This document shows, piece after piece, positions 17,349 to 26,114 of a stretch of DNA of 51,451 nucleotides. A program made the position numbers and the translations under genes. How positions within the stretch are numbered: the first letter of the stretch is position 1; every line of letters starts with the position of its first letter. The stretch comes from an uncultured Collinsella sp. (GTDB taxonomy: Bacteria > Actinomycetota > Coriobacteriia > Coriobacteriales > Coriobacteriaceae): contig CABSAN010000008.1 in NCBI GenBank assembly GCA_902475785.1, positions 1 to 51,451 on the forward strand. The letters run 5' to 3'. The notes below the pieces were generated by a model. That model saw only the letters and a program-made list of their open reading frames with translations, did not search any database and had not been told where the DNA came from.

Positions 17349-20300
17349 ATGGCTATGACGCAGCACTACACGCTGGGAATCGATATGGGCGCGAGCTCGG
17401 TCAAGGTGGTCGCGCTCGGGACGGGAGCAGCCGCGGCGGAGGGCGCGGGTGCGGGGAGCGCGCCGGCCGTGCTTTGGAGCACGCGGCGGCCGCACTACGG
17501 CGATCCCGTCGCCTGCCTGCGCGACCTGCTCGCGGGCATGCCCGCGGCGCTGGCGCCCGAGGGCTGCGGCGGCATCGCGGCGACGGGCTCGGGGGCGGGT
17601 GCGCTCGCCGAGGCGGGTGCCGCGCTGCCCGTGCTCGAGGACGTGCCGGCCATTGCCTCCGGTGCAAAGATCATGGCTCCGGAGGCCCGCTCGGTCATCG
17701 AGATCGGCGGTCAGAACGCCTACTTCGTCTGCCGGCTCGCGGCGGCGGTGCCCGAGTTCGCCATGAACGAGAGCTGCGCTTCGGGTACCGGCTCGTTCTT
17801 CGAGGACCAGATGACCCGCCTGGGGCTTAGGATCGAGGACTTCTCCGCACTCGTGGGGCGCGCCGAGGGACATGAGGTTCCACGCATCTCGGGACGCTGC
17901 GCCGTCTTCGCCAAGACGGACATCATCCACCGCCAGCAGGAGGGCGTCCCCGTGGAGGACATTCTGCTCGGCCTCTGCTACGCCATGGTGAAGAGCTACA
18001 AGGCGCTCATCGTGCGCGGCCTGCCCGTGGAGGCGCCCGTGGCACTCTCGGGCGGGGTGCTGCTGAACGCCGGCGTGGTGCGAGCCGTGCGCGAGGTCTT
18101 CAAGCTGGGTGAAGATGGGCTCATCGCACGCGAGGAGAGCCTCTTCTTCCAGGCGGCGGGCGCGGCGCTCCATGCCTCTAAGCTCGCGGCGGCGGGCGGC
18201 GGGGCGGCGACCCTCAATGCCCTGCGCGGTGTGCTCGACCACCCGCGCTCCCAGGCGGGCGAGCTGCCCCGTTTGGCACCGTTGCCGAACAGCGGGTACC
18301 GTCCCGGCGAGGGCTTCGCCGTGCTGCCGCGCGAGGATTGGGAGCGCGACCCCCTGACCGGCCGCATTCCGGTGTTTTTGGGAATCGACGTGGGGTCGAC
18401 CTCGACGGACCTGGTCCTCCTCGACCCCCGTGGCCGCGTGCTCAATGCCCAGTACCTGCGCACCGGCGGCGACGCGCGCCGTGCCGTGCACGAGGGGCTG
18501 GCAACGCTGGCCGCCCGCCTGGGTTCCGAGGTGCAGGTTCGCGCCGTGGCCACGACGGGCTCCGGCCGCAGCCTCATCGGCAAGTTCGTGGGCGCCGACG
18601 CCGTGGTGGACGAGATCACCTGCCAGGCTGCCGGCGCGGCGCATGCCGACCCGAAGGTGGACACCGTCTTCGAGATCGGCGGACAGGATTCCAAGTTCAT
18701 CTCGCTCGCCGGCGGGCAGGTTTCCGACTTTCAGATGAATAAGGTTTGCGCTGCCGGAACGGGCAGCTTCATCGAGGAGCAGGCCGCTCGCCTCGCCATA
18801 CCGCTCGCCGAGTACGGACTGCTCGCGCTTTCGAGCGAAGCACCGGTCGATCTGGGCGAGCGTTGCACGGTCTTCGTGGAGAGTGCTATCAGCGCGGCCC
18901 TCTCCGCCGGTGCCGCCAAGCGCGACGTGGCCGCCGGCCTCGCCCTCTCCATCGTGCGCAATTACCTGCACCGCGTGGTGGGCGGCAAGCGCGTGGGGTC
19001 GCATATCGTGCTGCAGGGCGGCGTCGCCTACAACCCCGCAATCGTGGAGGCGTTCCGCTCGTTTTACCCCGACGCACTCACGGTGTCGCCCAACTTCGCC
19101 ATCTCGGGTGCGGTGGGGGCGGCCCTCATGGCCGCCGATGCCGCCGCGAAGCCGGGTTTCGAGCTCACGGCGTTCAAGGGGTTCGATCTTTCCGGCACGG
19201 CAGCCGCGGCGCGCGGCGTGGACGAGCGCGCGGTCGCGCTCAACCGTGCGTTCTACAAAAAGACCGAGGAGCTCTTTCTCGAGGGCTACACGGGCAAAAT
19301 CGACCCGGCCAAGAAGACCGTGGGCATCCCGCGCTGCCTCATGTTGCACCGCCTATTCCCGCTTGCCAACGCCTACTTCTCCCGTTTGGGCTACAACGTG
19401 CTGCTCTCGCCCGACACCACCGAGGAGCAGGTCCGCCTGGCACAGGAGAACGCGCGCGGTGAGACCTGCTATCCCGTGAAGCTCATCTACGGGCACATGG
19501 CGTGGCTCGCGGAGCGCGAACCCGACTACATCTTCATGCCGAGCCTGCACACCATCCGGCACGCGAGCTCGCGTGTGGCGCACAACTACGCATGCCCTTA
19601 TATGCAGACGGCGCCGCGCTTGGTGGCGGACGCCCTCGGTCTGGAGCGGCGCGGCATCGAGCTACTGAACCCCCTGCTCGACATGGATTTTGGCCAGGAG
19701 GCCATGGTGCAGGCGCTGCTGGGGCTGGGCGAGCGGCTGGGCCATACGCGCCAGGAGGCGGCCGTGGCCATGATGGCGGGCGGCTTTGCCGTCACGTCCT
19801 TTGGTGAGAAGACCGAGGCGCTGGGCGACGAGCTTTTGGGTTCGCTCGCGCCGGGGGAGCGCGTGCTTGTGCTCATCACGCGCAACTACGGTATCTCCGA
19901 TGGCGCCCTCAACATGGGAATCCCCGAGATTCTGCTGGACCGTGGACAGAAGGTTATCACGCTCGGGCACCTGCACGCGCATGATATCGATGTCTCGGCT
20001 GACCACCCCGGCATCTGCTGGCCGTTTGGGCAGCACATCCTTTCGGGCGCTAAGATGGTGCGGCGCGATTCGCGGCTCTTCGCGGTGTACCTCACCAACC
20101 ACGGCTGCGGTCCCGACACCATGCTCGACAAGCTCTTCGCCGAGGAGATGGGTGAGAAGCCCTACCTCACGATCGAGTGCGATGAGCACTTCAGCCGCGT
20201 GGGCGTGATCACGCGCGTGGAAGCGTTCCTGAACGCGCTGGCACATCTCTCTGAGGAGGACGCGGAGCGGGTGAGCTCGCCTGCGGGTGTTGGCGCGGAT

Positions 20301-21725
20301 GCGGCCACGGCCGACGTCGTGTCCGGGCCGTCGTGCGTGCACCGGGATGCGGCTAGCGGGGTCGCGCGCGCGGCGAGTGCGGCCGGTGCCGACTGTGCCG
20401 CTCCCTCGATGGCGCTCTCCGTCATACCCGAGGGCGGCGAGGCACTCGATCCCGCGGTGCCCGTGGCGGTGCCCGGGGTGGGCGCGTACGGCGACCTCGC
20501 GGCCGCATGGCTGCGCACGCGGGGCTTCGACGCCCGTGCGATCCCACTCGACGCCGTGGCACTCGAGGCCGGGCGTACGGCGACGTCCACCAAGGAGTAC
20601 GGCTCGTTCACGGCGTTCCTGGGCGCGGCGCTCGTGGCGGCGCAGGCCTCTGTTCCGGGGCCGCTCTCGCTGGCATTGCCTGCCACCTGCGGCGCCGAGG
20701 CCGATAACCAATATGACCGCGTGGTCCGCGCGGTGCTGCGCCAGCGTGGCTGCGGTGACGTGGCAATCGCCGCGCCGCGTTTTGAGGTCCTTCCCTGGGA
20801 GCTCAACCGCCGGCTGGGCGCAGGGGCGGTTTCCGAGCTCTTCGGCGTGCTGCTCGCGGGCGATGCCGCCTATGCGCTGCCGGTGTCGACACGGGCGGGT
20901 TTCGTGCGCGCCTGCGTGGAGCAGCTTGTCGCCGGGGGAGCTTCCTCGCTGGACGTGCCGCGGATCGCGCGGCTCGTCGCGGAGTTCGCAGGGGGCGATG
21001 CCCCCGATGTTGTCAAGCGGCTCGCCTTGGTGGGGGAGTGGCCCTGGGTCTATGCCGACGAGCTTACGGGCGAGCTGTGGGACGAGGTCGCGCAACGCGG
21101 CTATCGGCTCGCGCGCATGCCGCTCTCGGAGTTCTTCTGGATGATGTGGCAAGACGAGTGGGAGCAGGACTCCTCGCAGGGGTCTCGCAGCGGGGTGAAG
21201 GGCATGCCCTGGGGGCCGGGAACGCAGACGGGGGTCGCCGCGGCTCCTGCCGCTGCGCCGTCCGATGCCGTGTCCGCCGTCGAAGTGCCGGCCGATCCCT
21301 TTGCCGTCCCGGCGGACGAGTTGGCGGACCGCGCGGCCTTGCTTGATGCCTTCCGCTGCCAGATGGCTGCGCTCTCGGCTGCCCTTGAGAATGTGCTCGG
21401 CGCGGGTTCGAGCTCGTTCGCCGTGAATCCGGGCGAGCTCATCGCCGCGGCGGATGCAGGCATCCCGCGCTTCCGCGGAGCCGGTGCGCGGTATCGCTTC
21501 GCTAAGGTCGCGCTTGAACGTCTGCGTTCGGCGGGCGTGGTGACGGTGGCGTCGATGTACGAGAACGTCGACACCATCCTGCGGCTCAAGGCCGATAACG
21601 ATGAGGCGCGGGAGGACATCGAGCGCGGTGGGGCCGCCGGCGCGCCGGTGCTGCGCCTCGCGTTCGACGGCACGCTCGACACCTCGAACATCGAGAAGCT
21701 TCGTTCGTACCTTTACTATATATAG
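17349..21725 (+). CDS. Double 2-hydroxyacyl-CoA dehydratase activase (BadF/HgdC-like, DUF2229)
   Basis: A 1458-residue protein. Two ASKHA ATPase domains come first: residues 4-310 (LGIDMGASSVKVVAL) and 340-640 (LGIDVGSTSTDLVLLD). Each has the cysteine pair that in HgdC-type dimers holds one 4Fe-4S cluster: C143/C184 (SCASGTGSF, GRCAVF) and C467/C506 (VCAAGTGSF, GERCTVF); the second spacing of 39 is the HgdC spacing as I recall it. A DUF2229-type region follows (about 655-1000; cysteines in IPRCLM, ETCYPVKL, YACPYMQ, NHGCGPDTM), then a variable linker and a C-terminal domain. Activases use ATP to push an electron into a low-potential partner enzyme. No HgdA/HgdB-type dehydratase is in the window. 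Start at 17349 (MAMTQHYTLG) avoids overlap with the preceding gene. Confidence 0.88.
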   Translation: MAMTQHYTLGIDMGASSVKVVALGTGAAAAEGAGAGSAPAVLWSTRRPHYGDPVACLRDLLAGMPAALAPEGCGGIAATGSGAGALAEAGAALPVLEDVPAIASGAKIMAPEARSVIEIGGQNAYFVCRLAAAVPEFAMNESCASGTGSFFEDQMTRLGLRIEDFSALVGRAEGHEVPRISGRCAVFAKTDIIHRQQEGVPVEDILLGLCYAMVKSYKALIVRGLPVEAPVALSGGVLLNAGVVRAVREVFKLGEDGLIAREESLFFQAAGAALHASKLAAAGGGAATLNALRGVLDHPRSQAGELPRLAPLPNSGYRPGEGFAVLPREDWERDPLTGRIPVFLGIDVGSTSTDLVLLDPRGRVLNAQYLRTGGDARRAVHEGLATLAARLGSEVQVRAVATTGSGRSLIGKFVGADAVVDEITCQAAGAAHADPKVDTVFEIGGQDSKFISLAGGQVSDFQMNKVCAAGTGSFIEEQAARLAIPLAEYGLLALSSEAPVDLGERCTVFVESAISAALSAGAAKRDVAAGLALSIVRNYLHRVVGGKRVGSHIVLQGGVAYNPAIVEAFRSFYPDALTVSPNFAISGAVGAALMAADAAAKPGFELTAFKGFDLSGTAAAARGVDERAVALNRAFYKKTEELFLEGYTGKIDPAKKTVGIPRCLMLHRLFPLANAYFSRLGYNVLLSPDTTEEQVRLAQENARGETCYPVKLIYGHMAWLAEREPDYIFMPSLHTIRHASSRVAHNYACPYMQTAPRLVADALGLERRGIELLNPLLDMDFGQEAMVQALLGLGERLGHTRQEAAVAMMAGGFAVTSFGEKTEALGDELLGSLAPGERVLVLITRNYGISDGALNMGIPEILLDRGQKVITLGHLHAHDIDVSADHPGICWPFGQHILSGAKMVRRDSRLFAVYLTNHGCGPDTMLDKLFAEEMGEKPYLTIECDEHFSRVGVITRVEAFLNALAHLSEEDAERVSSPAGVGADAATADVVSGPSCVHRDAASGVARAASAAGADCAAPSMALSVIPEGGEALDPAVPVAVPGVGAYGDLAAAWLRTRGFDARAIPLDAVALEAGRTATSTKEYGSFTAFLGAALVAAQASVPGPLSLALPATCGAEADNQYDRVVRAVLRQRGCGDVAIAAPRFEVLPWELNRRLGAGAVSELFGVLLAGDAAYALPVSTRAGFVRACVEQLVAGGASSLDVPRIARLVAEFAGGDAPDVVKRLALVGEWPWVYADELTGELWDEVAQRGYRLARMPLSEFFWMMWQDEWEQDSSQGSRSGVKGMPWGPGTQTGVAAAPAAAPSDAVSAVEVPADPFAVPADELADRAALLDAFRCQMAALSAALENVLGAGSSSFAVNPGELIAAADAGIPRFRGAGARYRFAKVALERLRSAGVVTVASMYENVDTILRLKADNDEAREDIERGGAAGAPVLRLAFDGTLDTSNIEKLRSYLYYI

Positions 21726-21749
21726 GTGTCATCTTAGAAGGGAGGCCCC

Positions 21750-22088
21750 ATGGGGCTACGAAACCTGCCGACCGACGTCGCGCGCCCGCTGACGTCGCTC
21801 ATTGACGACGCCGAGCCCGGTCGCGTCTCGAGCTGCTCGCTCACACGGCTCTCGGACGCATGCCAGATCATGCTGCTGTCCTTTGCGGCGGGAGAGAGCG
21901 TCTCGGACGAGGAGTACCCGGCGGACACCATGTACTACCTGCTCGAAGGCTGCGCGTGCATCACCTTCGCGCGGGAGGGACGCGTGCCCGTGCCGCTTGC
22001 CGCCGGCGAGGTGCTCCTTGTGCCCGCAGGTGTGCGGCACGCCGTGGAGCCTGCGGGTGCCATCAAACTGCTGCAGCTATCCTTGTAA
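21750..22088 (+). CDS. Cupin-domain protein 1
   Basis: 112 residues with a single cupin barrel: MYYLLEGCACITF for motif 1 and LAAGEVLLVPAGVRHAVEP for motif 2. The usual metal ligands of motif 1 are replaced (no HxH), so metal binding is doubtful. GAAGGGAGG precedes the ATG, 24 bases after the activase stop. Only weakly similar to the next cupin. Small cupins often sense or bind small ligands; the role in this operon is unknown. Confidence 0.75.
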   Translation: MGLRNLPTDVARPLTSLIDDAEPGRVSSCSLTRLSDACQIMLLSFAAGESVSDEEYPADTMYYLLEGCACITFAREGRVPVPLAAGEVLLVPAGVRHAVEPAGAIKLLQLSL

Positions 22089-22130
22089 GGGGACGTCTAT
22101 CCAAAGAAGGCCATCGCAGAAAGGAACAAC

Positions 22131-22470
22131 CATGGCAGAGCTCATCAAGAACATCGAGAAGGAGACCGTCTTCAAGCTGGCCGAGCAGGTGAAGCTCGAA
22201 GGCGGCAAGGTCAACAGCCTCACCCTCGCGCAGACGCCGGCCACCAAGATCACCGTTTTTGCTATCGACGCCGACGAGGGCATGTCCAGCCATGCGGCGC
22301 CCGGCGACGCGCTCATCACGGTACTCGAGGGTACCGGCGAAATCACGGTCAACGGCGTCCCGCATCAGCTGGGGGCGGGCGAGAGCACCGTCATGCCCGC
22401 CGGCGCGCCGCATGCGGTGCGTGGCATCACCCCGTTCAAAATGCTGCTCGTGGTGGTATTTGCTGCGTAG
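22131..22470 (+). CDS. Cupin-domain protein 2
   Basis: 112 residues. Cupin motif 1 (GMSSHAAPGDALITVLEG) keeps one histidine, and motif 2 (LGAGESTVMPAGAPHAVRG) keeps the second, so a metal site is plausible. The N-terminus is typical of small cupins (KLAEQVKLEGGKVNSLTLAQ). AAAGGAAC precedes the ATG. Last gene of the importer-activase operon, ahead of a strong terminator. Confidence 0.85.
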
Positions 22471-22548
22471 GACGGCCGACGGGAAACGAAAAGGCGGCGC
22501 GACCACGCTCGACGAGATGGAGAAGGCTCACTTTGAGCCGAACGTCAA

Positions 22549-22583
22549 GGGCGGCGGATCCAATGGGGTCCGCCGCCCTTTTT
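22549..22583 (+). terminator. Strong intrinsic terminator closing the importer-activase operon
   Basis: GGGCGGCGGA (22549-22558) pairs perfectly with TCCGCCGCCC (22569-22578), followed by TTTTT. Confidence 0.95.
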
Positions 22584-22635
22584 CGTGCGACAATCAATGG
22601 CGTTGAACGTGAGCACATGGCAAGGAGCTATGCAG

Positions 22636-22830
22636 ATGAAAGACGAGAACGAGACGAATGCACCGGTAGCCGACGCCGCGCCTGCCGTACCCAAGCCTGC
22701 ACCAAAGCCTGCGCCCAAGCCGCGCGACCCCTACATTCGCGCCGAGAACGAGGACGATGACGGCTACGATCCCTACAGCGATCGCCGCCCCGAGCGCGAG
22801 CCGATGTTCGAAGCCGACCCGTGGCGTTAA
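22636..22830 (+). CDS. Small acidic, proline-rich conserved-type protein
   Basis: 64 residues: an Ala/Pro/Lys repeat (PKPAPKPAPKPRDPY) followed by an acidic, tyrosine-containing tail (EDDDGYDPYSD). AAGGAG lies eight bases before the ATG. No fold is obvious and it is probably disordered. Function unknown. Confidence 0.55.
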   Translation: MKDENETNAPVADAAPAVPKPAPKPAPKPRDPYIRAENEDDDGYDPYSDRRPEREPMFEADPWR

Positions 22831-22879
22831 AGTAGCTAAAAGACCCCCGTCCCAAAAAGACTGCCCTCGCTGCGGCCGG

Positions 22880-22909
22880 CTAGTCCTGAGCCTTGATGCT
22901 GGACAGCAG
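22880..22909 (-). pseudogene. Copied 3' end of the 24409 membrane protein gene
   Basis: Read on the minus strand this encodes LLSSIKAQD-stop, against LLPSIKAQD-stop at the end of the gene at 24409. About 25 of 30 bases match 24409-24438. With the true gene end on the far side, it brackets the ATPase gene at 23012, suggesting that gene arrived by insertion or duplication at this 3' end. Confidence 0.55.
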
Positions 22910-22942
22910 AAAAACTTGATTATCTATTAATCAAGTTGCACG

Positions 22943-23004
22943 CAATCTTGCTCTCTTGCTAATCAAGAATCAGTATAATCTTGATTAGCAAAAGAGCAAG
23001 ATTG
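22943..23004 (+). promoter_or_regulatory. Promoter inside a near-perfect 25-bp palindrome
   Basis: Arms CAATCTTGCTCTCTTGCTAATCAAG (22943-22967, split here only for reading) and its complement (22980-23004) differ at one of 25 positions. The 12-base spacer contains TATAAT (22974-22979), a perfect -10, with TTGCTC (22949-22954) as a possible -35. A further ACTTGAT / ATCAAGT dyad lies at 22914-22936. A repressor on the arms would block transcription of the ATPase gene. Confidence 0.7.
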
Positions 23005-23011
23005 GAGAATC

Positions 23012-24364
23012 ATGGCATTCAACGACTTGATCGCCCAGAAAATAAAGGACTTTGAACAGCAGGGGGTTCCACAGGTCTTTGAGCGAGACCTTGATCTGGG
23101 AAACCCACAGGAGCCAAAGCGCGACAACATCGTAAATGTGGTTGTGGGGGCCCGCCGTTGTGGAAAGACGTATCGCCTGTATCAGGAGATGCAGCGGCTT
23201 CGGGGCCGGGGCGTCGAGCTTGACCGGATGCTTTACTTTAATTTTGAGGACGAGCGCTTGCGCCCGTATGAGCCATCGCTGCTGGCGGACGTGCTCGACA
23301 CGTTCTATGCGCTGCATCCTGCTGTTCGAACCGAGGGCGCTTACATTTTCTTTGACGAGATCCAGGAAATTCCCGAATGGGGTGCGTTTCTGCGGCGTGT
23401 AGTCGATACGGAGAAAGCGACCGTCTATGTGACGGGATCTTCTTCTAAGATGCTGTCCTCAGAACTTAAGAGCGAGTTCAGGGGTCGTTCTCTTATACGA
23501 GAGCTTTTTCCGTTGAGTTTTTCGGAATACGTTCGATATAAGACGGGGAGCGTTTTCGAGCCAGATGCGACCTTTTCCCCAAGCGATGCAGCGCTGCTTC
23601 GACATCATCTGATCGGATATCTTGAACGAGGGGGATTCATCGCGACGCTTGAGCAGACGCCCGCAGACGCGATTCAGCTGCTACAGGAATATGCTTCGCG
23701 AACGGTCGCTATGGACGTCGTTGAGCGTTACGACGTCAAGAACCCTCGCCTGGCATCGCTGTTCCTAACGCGGTGTATGGCATCTTCGGGACGAGAGCTG
23801 TCGGTGAACAAAGTGTACAACGAGTTCAAGAGCAGGCAGATACCCGTCAGTCGTAATTCGCTCAGCGACTTACTTGAGTATTATGAGGATGCCTACCTGC
23901 TGTTCTCCGTGCCGGAGTTCACGCGTTCACTGGCAAATAACATGCGGTCTGCGTCTAAGGTCTACGCTGTCGATCCCGCGATGTTTGGAGCATTCTCTCC
24001 CACATCGGCATTGGACCAGGGCCAGAGGCTCGAGACCGCAGTGTTCAACGCGCTAAGAAGAAGGACTCCCGCGGTGAGGATCGGATCGGTCTGCCGCCTG
24101 CTGATCAAAGAGAAGAGCAAGAGCCATGAGGTGGACTTTGTGGCTGGGGACGCACTTCTCATGCGGGCTTATAGCCTGATTCAGGTGAGTGTGGATATGG
24201 CAAGTGAGAAAACGCGCGAGCGCGAAATTGCCGCGCTTGATGCCTCGATGGCCCAGTTCGATCTTGGTGAGTCAGCAATCGTTACCATGGATGAGCAGGC
24301 CGATATTCCATGCGAACACGGTGTGGTACATGCTGTGCCCGCATGGAAGTGGCTCCTTTCCTAA
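23012..24364 (+). CDS. AAA ATPase with DUF4143 (archaeal-type ATPase family)
   Basis: 450 residues: Walker A GARRCGKT (about residues 46-53), Walker B YIFFDEIQEIPEW and sensor segment VYVTGSSSKML, then a C-terminal DUF4143 domain with a PD-(D/E)xK-like core (SKSHEVDFVAGD ... LIQVSVDM). Such ATPases are common, highly variable between strains and of unknown function; some are suspected of roles in genome conflict. GGAGAATC precedes the ATG. The gene stands alone, is more AT-rich than its neighbours, is controlled by the palindrome promoter and is flanked by the duplicated gene end. Confidence 0.88.
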   Translation: MAFNDLIAQKIKDFEQQGVPQVFERDLDLGNPQEPKRDNIVNVVVGARRCGKTYRLYQEMQRLRGRGVELDRMLYFNFEDERLRPYEPSLLADVLDTFYALHPAVRTEGAYIFFDEIQEIPEWGAFLRRVVDTEKATVYVTGSSSKMLSSELKSEFRGRSLIRELFPLSFSEYVRYKTGSVFEPDATFSPSDAALLRHHLIGYLERGGFIATLEQTPADAIQLLQEYASRTVAMDVVERYDVKNPRLASLFLTRCMASSGRELSVNKVYNEFKSRQIPVSRNSLSDLLEYYEDAYLLFSVPEFTRSLANNMRSASKVYAVDPAMFGAFSPTSALDQGQRLETAVFNALRRRTPAVRIGSVCRLLIKEKSKSHEVDFVAGDALLMRAYSLIQVSVDMASEKTREREIAALDASMAQFDLGESAIVTMDEQADIPCEHGVVHAVPAWKWLLS

Positions 24365-24408
24365 TCGTCTATGGATTTGCGAGGCCAGGACTCAGGTGTC
24401 ATGGTCCG

Positions 24409-25881
24409 CTAGTCCTGGGCCTTGATGCTTGGCAGGAGAATCTGGGCGAGGTAGTCGGTCTCGAGTTTGGTCGCGGCGTCGGCTTTGCCGTCTTTGTCGA
24501 CCAGCACGTTCTTGATCTGGCTATAGGTGTAGCGGTTGCCGGTCGTGAGCTCGACAAGCTCAACTGCAGTGTCCATGGGGTAGGTTGACACGGGGTCTTG
24601 CGTGCGTCCGTTGATGGTCTGGGGCACCACATACGGATAAACGGGGCCGCTGGCGTAGACGGTGTAGCCGTTGCCGAGGTTTGCCGCACCCAAAACCGTA
24701 TCGCCTCCATCGGGCGTAAAGCTCTCGCCCTCGCGCACCGCGACGAGCGTCACAATCGGCGTATTGCTGTCGCTGGCAAGATAGATGCATAGCGTGCTGC
24801 CATTCTGCCAAGTCTCGACCTTGCCGTACCACTCGACGGGGATATCGAGCTGGTAAAGGTCGGTTGCCTTATGACGGGCGTCGGCATCACGGGCCGCCTG
24901 TGCCTTTTGCGCGCTCACGGCATTGACGGCGGCGTCGCGCCGCGCGGTTGCCGCCTGCTGGAGCACCTTGGCGGTGGCGGCGGAGCTCGCGCCTCCCTCC
25001 TCGGCATACTTGGCGGCGGTATCGATCTGGTCGTCAGTGACCGTGTCGGCCGAGGGCACCTTAAGCTTAAAGGTGGCCTGGGCGCTCAGGTCCTGCCCGT
25101 CGCTCTTGATCGTGACCTGTGCCTTGGTGGTCGGCACGGTATAGACGGTGCCGTCGGACGCGATGGGTGAGGCGGCAATGGAGAGCATGTAGTCACCGGG
25201 TAGCAGTTTGATGCCACGGCCGTGCTCGTCAACATAGAGTGTTTCGCTCACGGAGGATCCGTCAGAATCCTGGCCACTCACTTGTACGGGAATCTTGGAG
25301 CCGGCGGAACAGTCGAGTCCCGCGGCATGCACGCCAATCTGCACTGACATCATCGTGTGGGCATTGGCGGCGACAGTGGCAGCCTGCTCTTGCTGATATC
25401 CGTTCCAGGCGGCATAGCCTGCACCGCCGGCGACGAGCGCGACGGCCACGACACCGGCGACCATCAGATTGCGGCGCTTGGGCGACATCTTACGATGACG
25501 AACCTCGGCTTCGCGTGCCGAAGGAACGGACGGTAGGGGAATATCGCCCATGGCGATGGTCTCGTCCACGGCAGGCGCGGAGCCCAGGCCGGGAAGCTCG
25601 CGGGTGAGCGAGTCGTCGGCAGGCAAGCTGCCAAGCAGGACGGTCTCTTCTCCCGAGTCGGATTCCGGCTGGTCATCGTCCTTGCTATCGTCCTCTTCGG
25701 CTTCGGCCTCGTCAGGAGCGTCTTTGGCGTCGCTGTCTTCGTGCGCCTCGTCCTGCGTGTCGACGGCCGAATCGCTAAACGAGAGCTCGTCTAGCGCAAT
25801 CCAGTCAAGGCTCTCCAGGGCCTCGGCACATGCTTCCGCATCCTGGGCCGCATCCTCGTGGCCACACATCTCATCGCTCAT
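24409..25881 (-). CDS. Single-pass membrane protein with acidic cytoplasmic region
   Basis: 490 residues. Residues 1-125 are acidic and disordered (EDDSKDDDQPESDSGEE), then a basic stretch (RHRKMSPKRRN) and one membrane helix (LMVAGVVAVALVAGGAGYAAW, about 139-159). The outer part has an Ig-like domain (about 175-275), an Ala-rich helix and a C-terminal domain (LDIPVEWYGKVETWQNGSTL ... YPYVVPQTINGRTQ). I do not recognise a family; the layout is common in Coriobacteriia. The start at 25881 (MSDEMCGHED) has GGGGGA upstream; an in-frame ATG at 25932 does not. Confidence 0.75.
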   Translation of the reverse strand: MSDEMCGHEDAAQDAEACAEALESLDWIALDELSFSDSAVDTQDEAHEDSDAKDAPDEAEAEEDDSKDDDQPESDSGEETVLLGSLPADDSLTRELPGLGSAPAVDETIAMGDIPLPSVPSAREAEVRHRKMSPKRRNLMVAGVVAVALVAGGAGYAAWNGYQQEQAATVAANAHTMMSVQIGVHAAGLDCSAGSKIPVQVSGQDSDGSSVSETLYVDEHGRGIKLLPGDYMLSIAASPIASDGTVYTVPTTKAQVTIKSDGQDLSAQATFKLKVPSADTVTDDQIDTAAKYAEEGGASSAATAKVLQQAATARRDAAVNAVSAQKAQAARDADARHKATDLYQLDIPVEWYGKVETWQNGSTLCIYLASDSNTPIVTLVAVREGESFTPDGGDTVLGAANLGNGYTVYASGPVYPYVVPQTINGRTQDPVSTYPMDTAVELVELTTGNRYTYSQIKNVLVDKDGKADAATKLETDYLAQILLPSIKAQD

Positions 25882-26003
25882 ATATCCCCCAATGCAATAT
25901 CGGCTCAACACTGTACCCAAAAATGGAGCCATATAAAGCGAATGCGAAATATAAGATCCGATTTAACCCGAGCACATCGTTCAGCCGCATCCTCGCGGCA
26001 GCA

Positions 26004-26046
26004 AAAAGCCCCCGGAACGCGAACGAATCACATTCCGGGGGGCTCT
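26004..26046 (-). terminator. Intrinsic terminator of the DUF5692-type gene
   Basis: On the minus strand, GAGCCCCCCGGAA pairs with TTCCGGGGGC, followed by TTTTT (26004-26008). It lies 68 bases after the stop codon of the 26115 gene. Confidence 0.85.
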
Positions 26047-26114
26047 GCAATGCGTTGAGTTGCGCGGAGTCGGCTATGCGGCTTCGTACTCAAGCGATGT
26101 TTGCGTCAGGCGCG

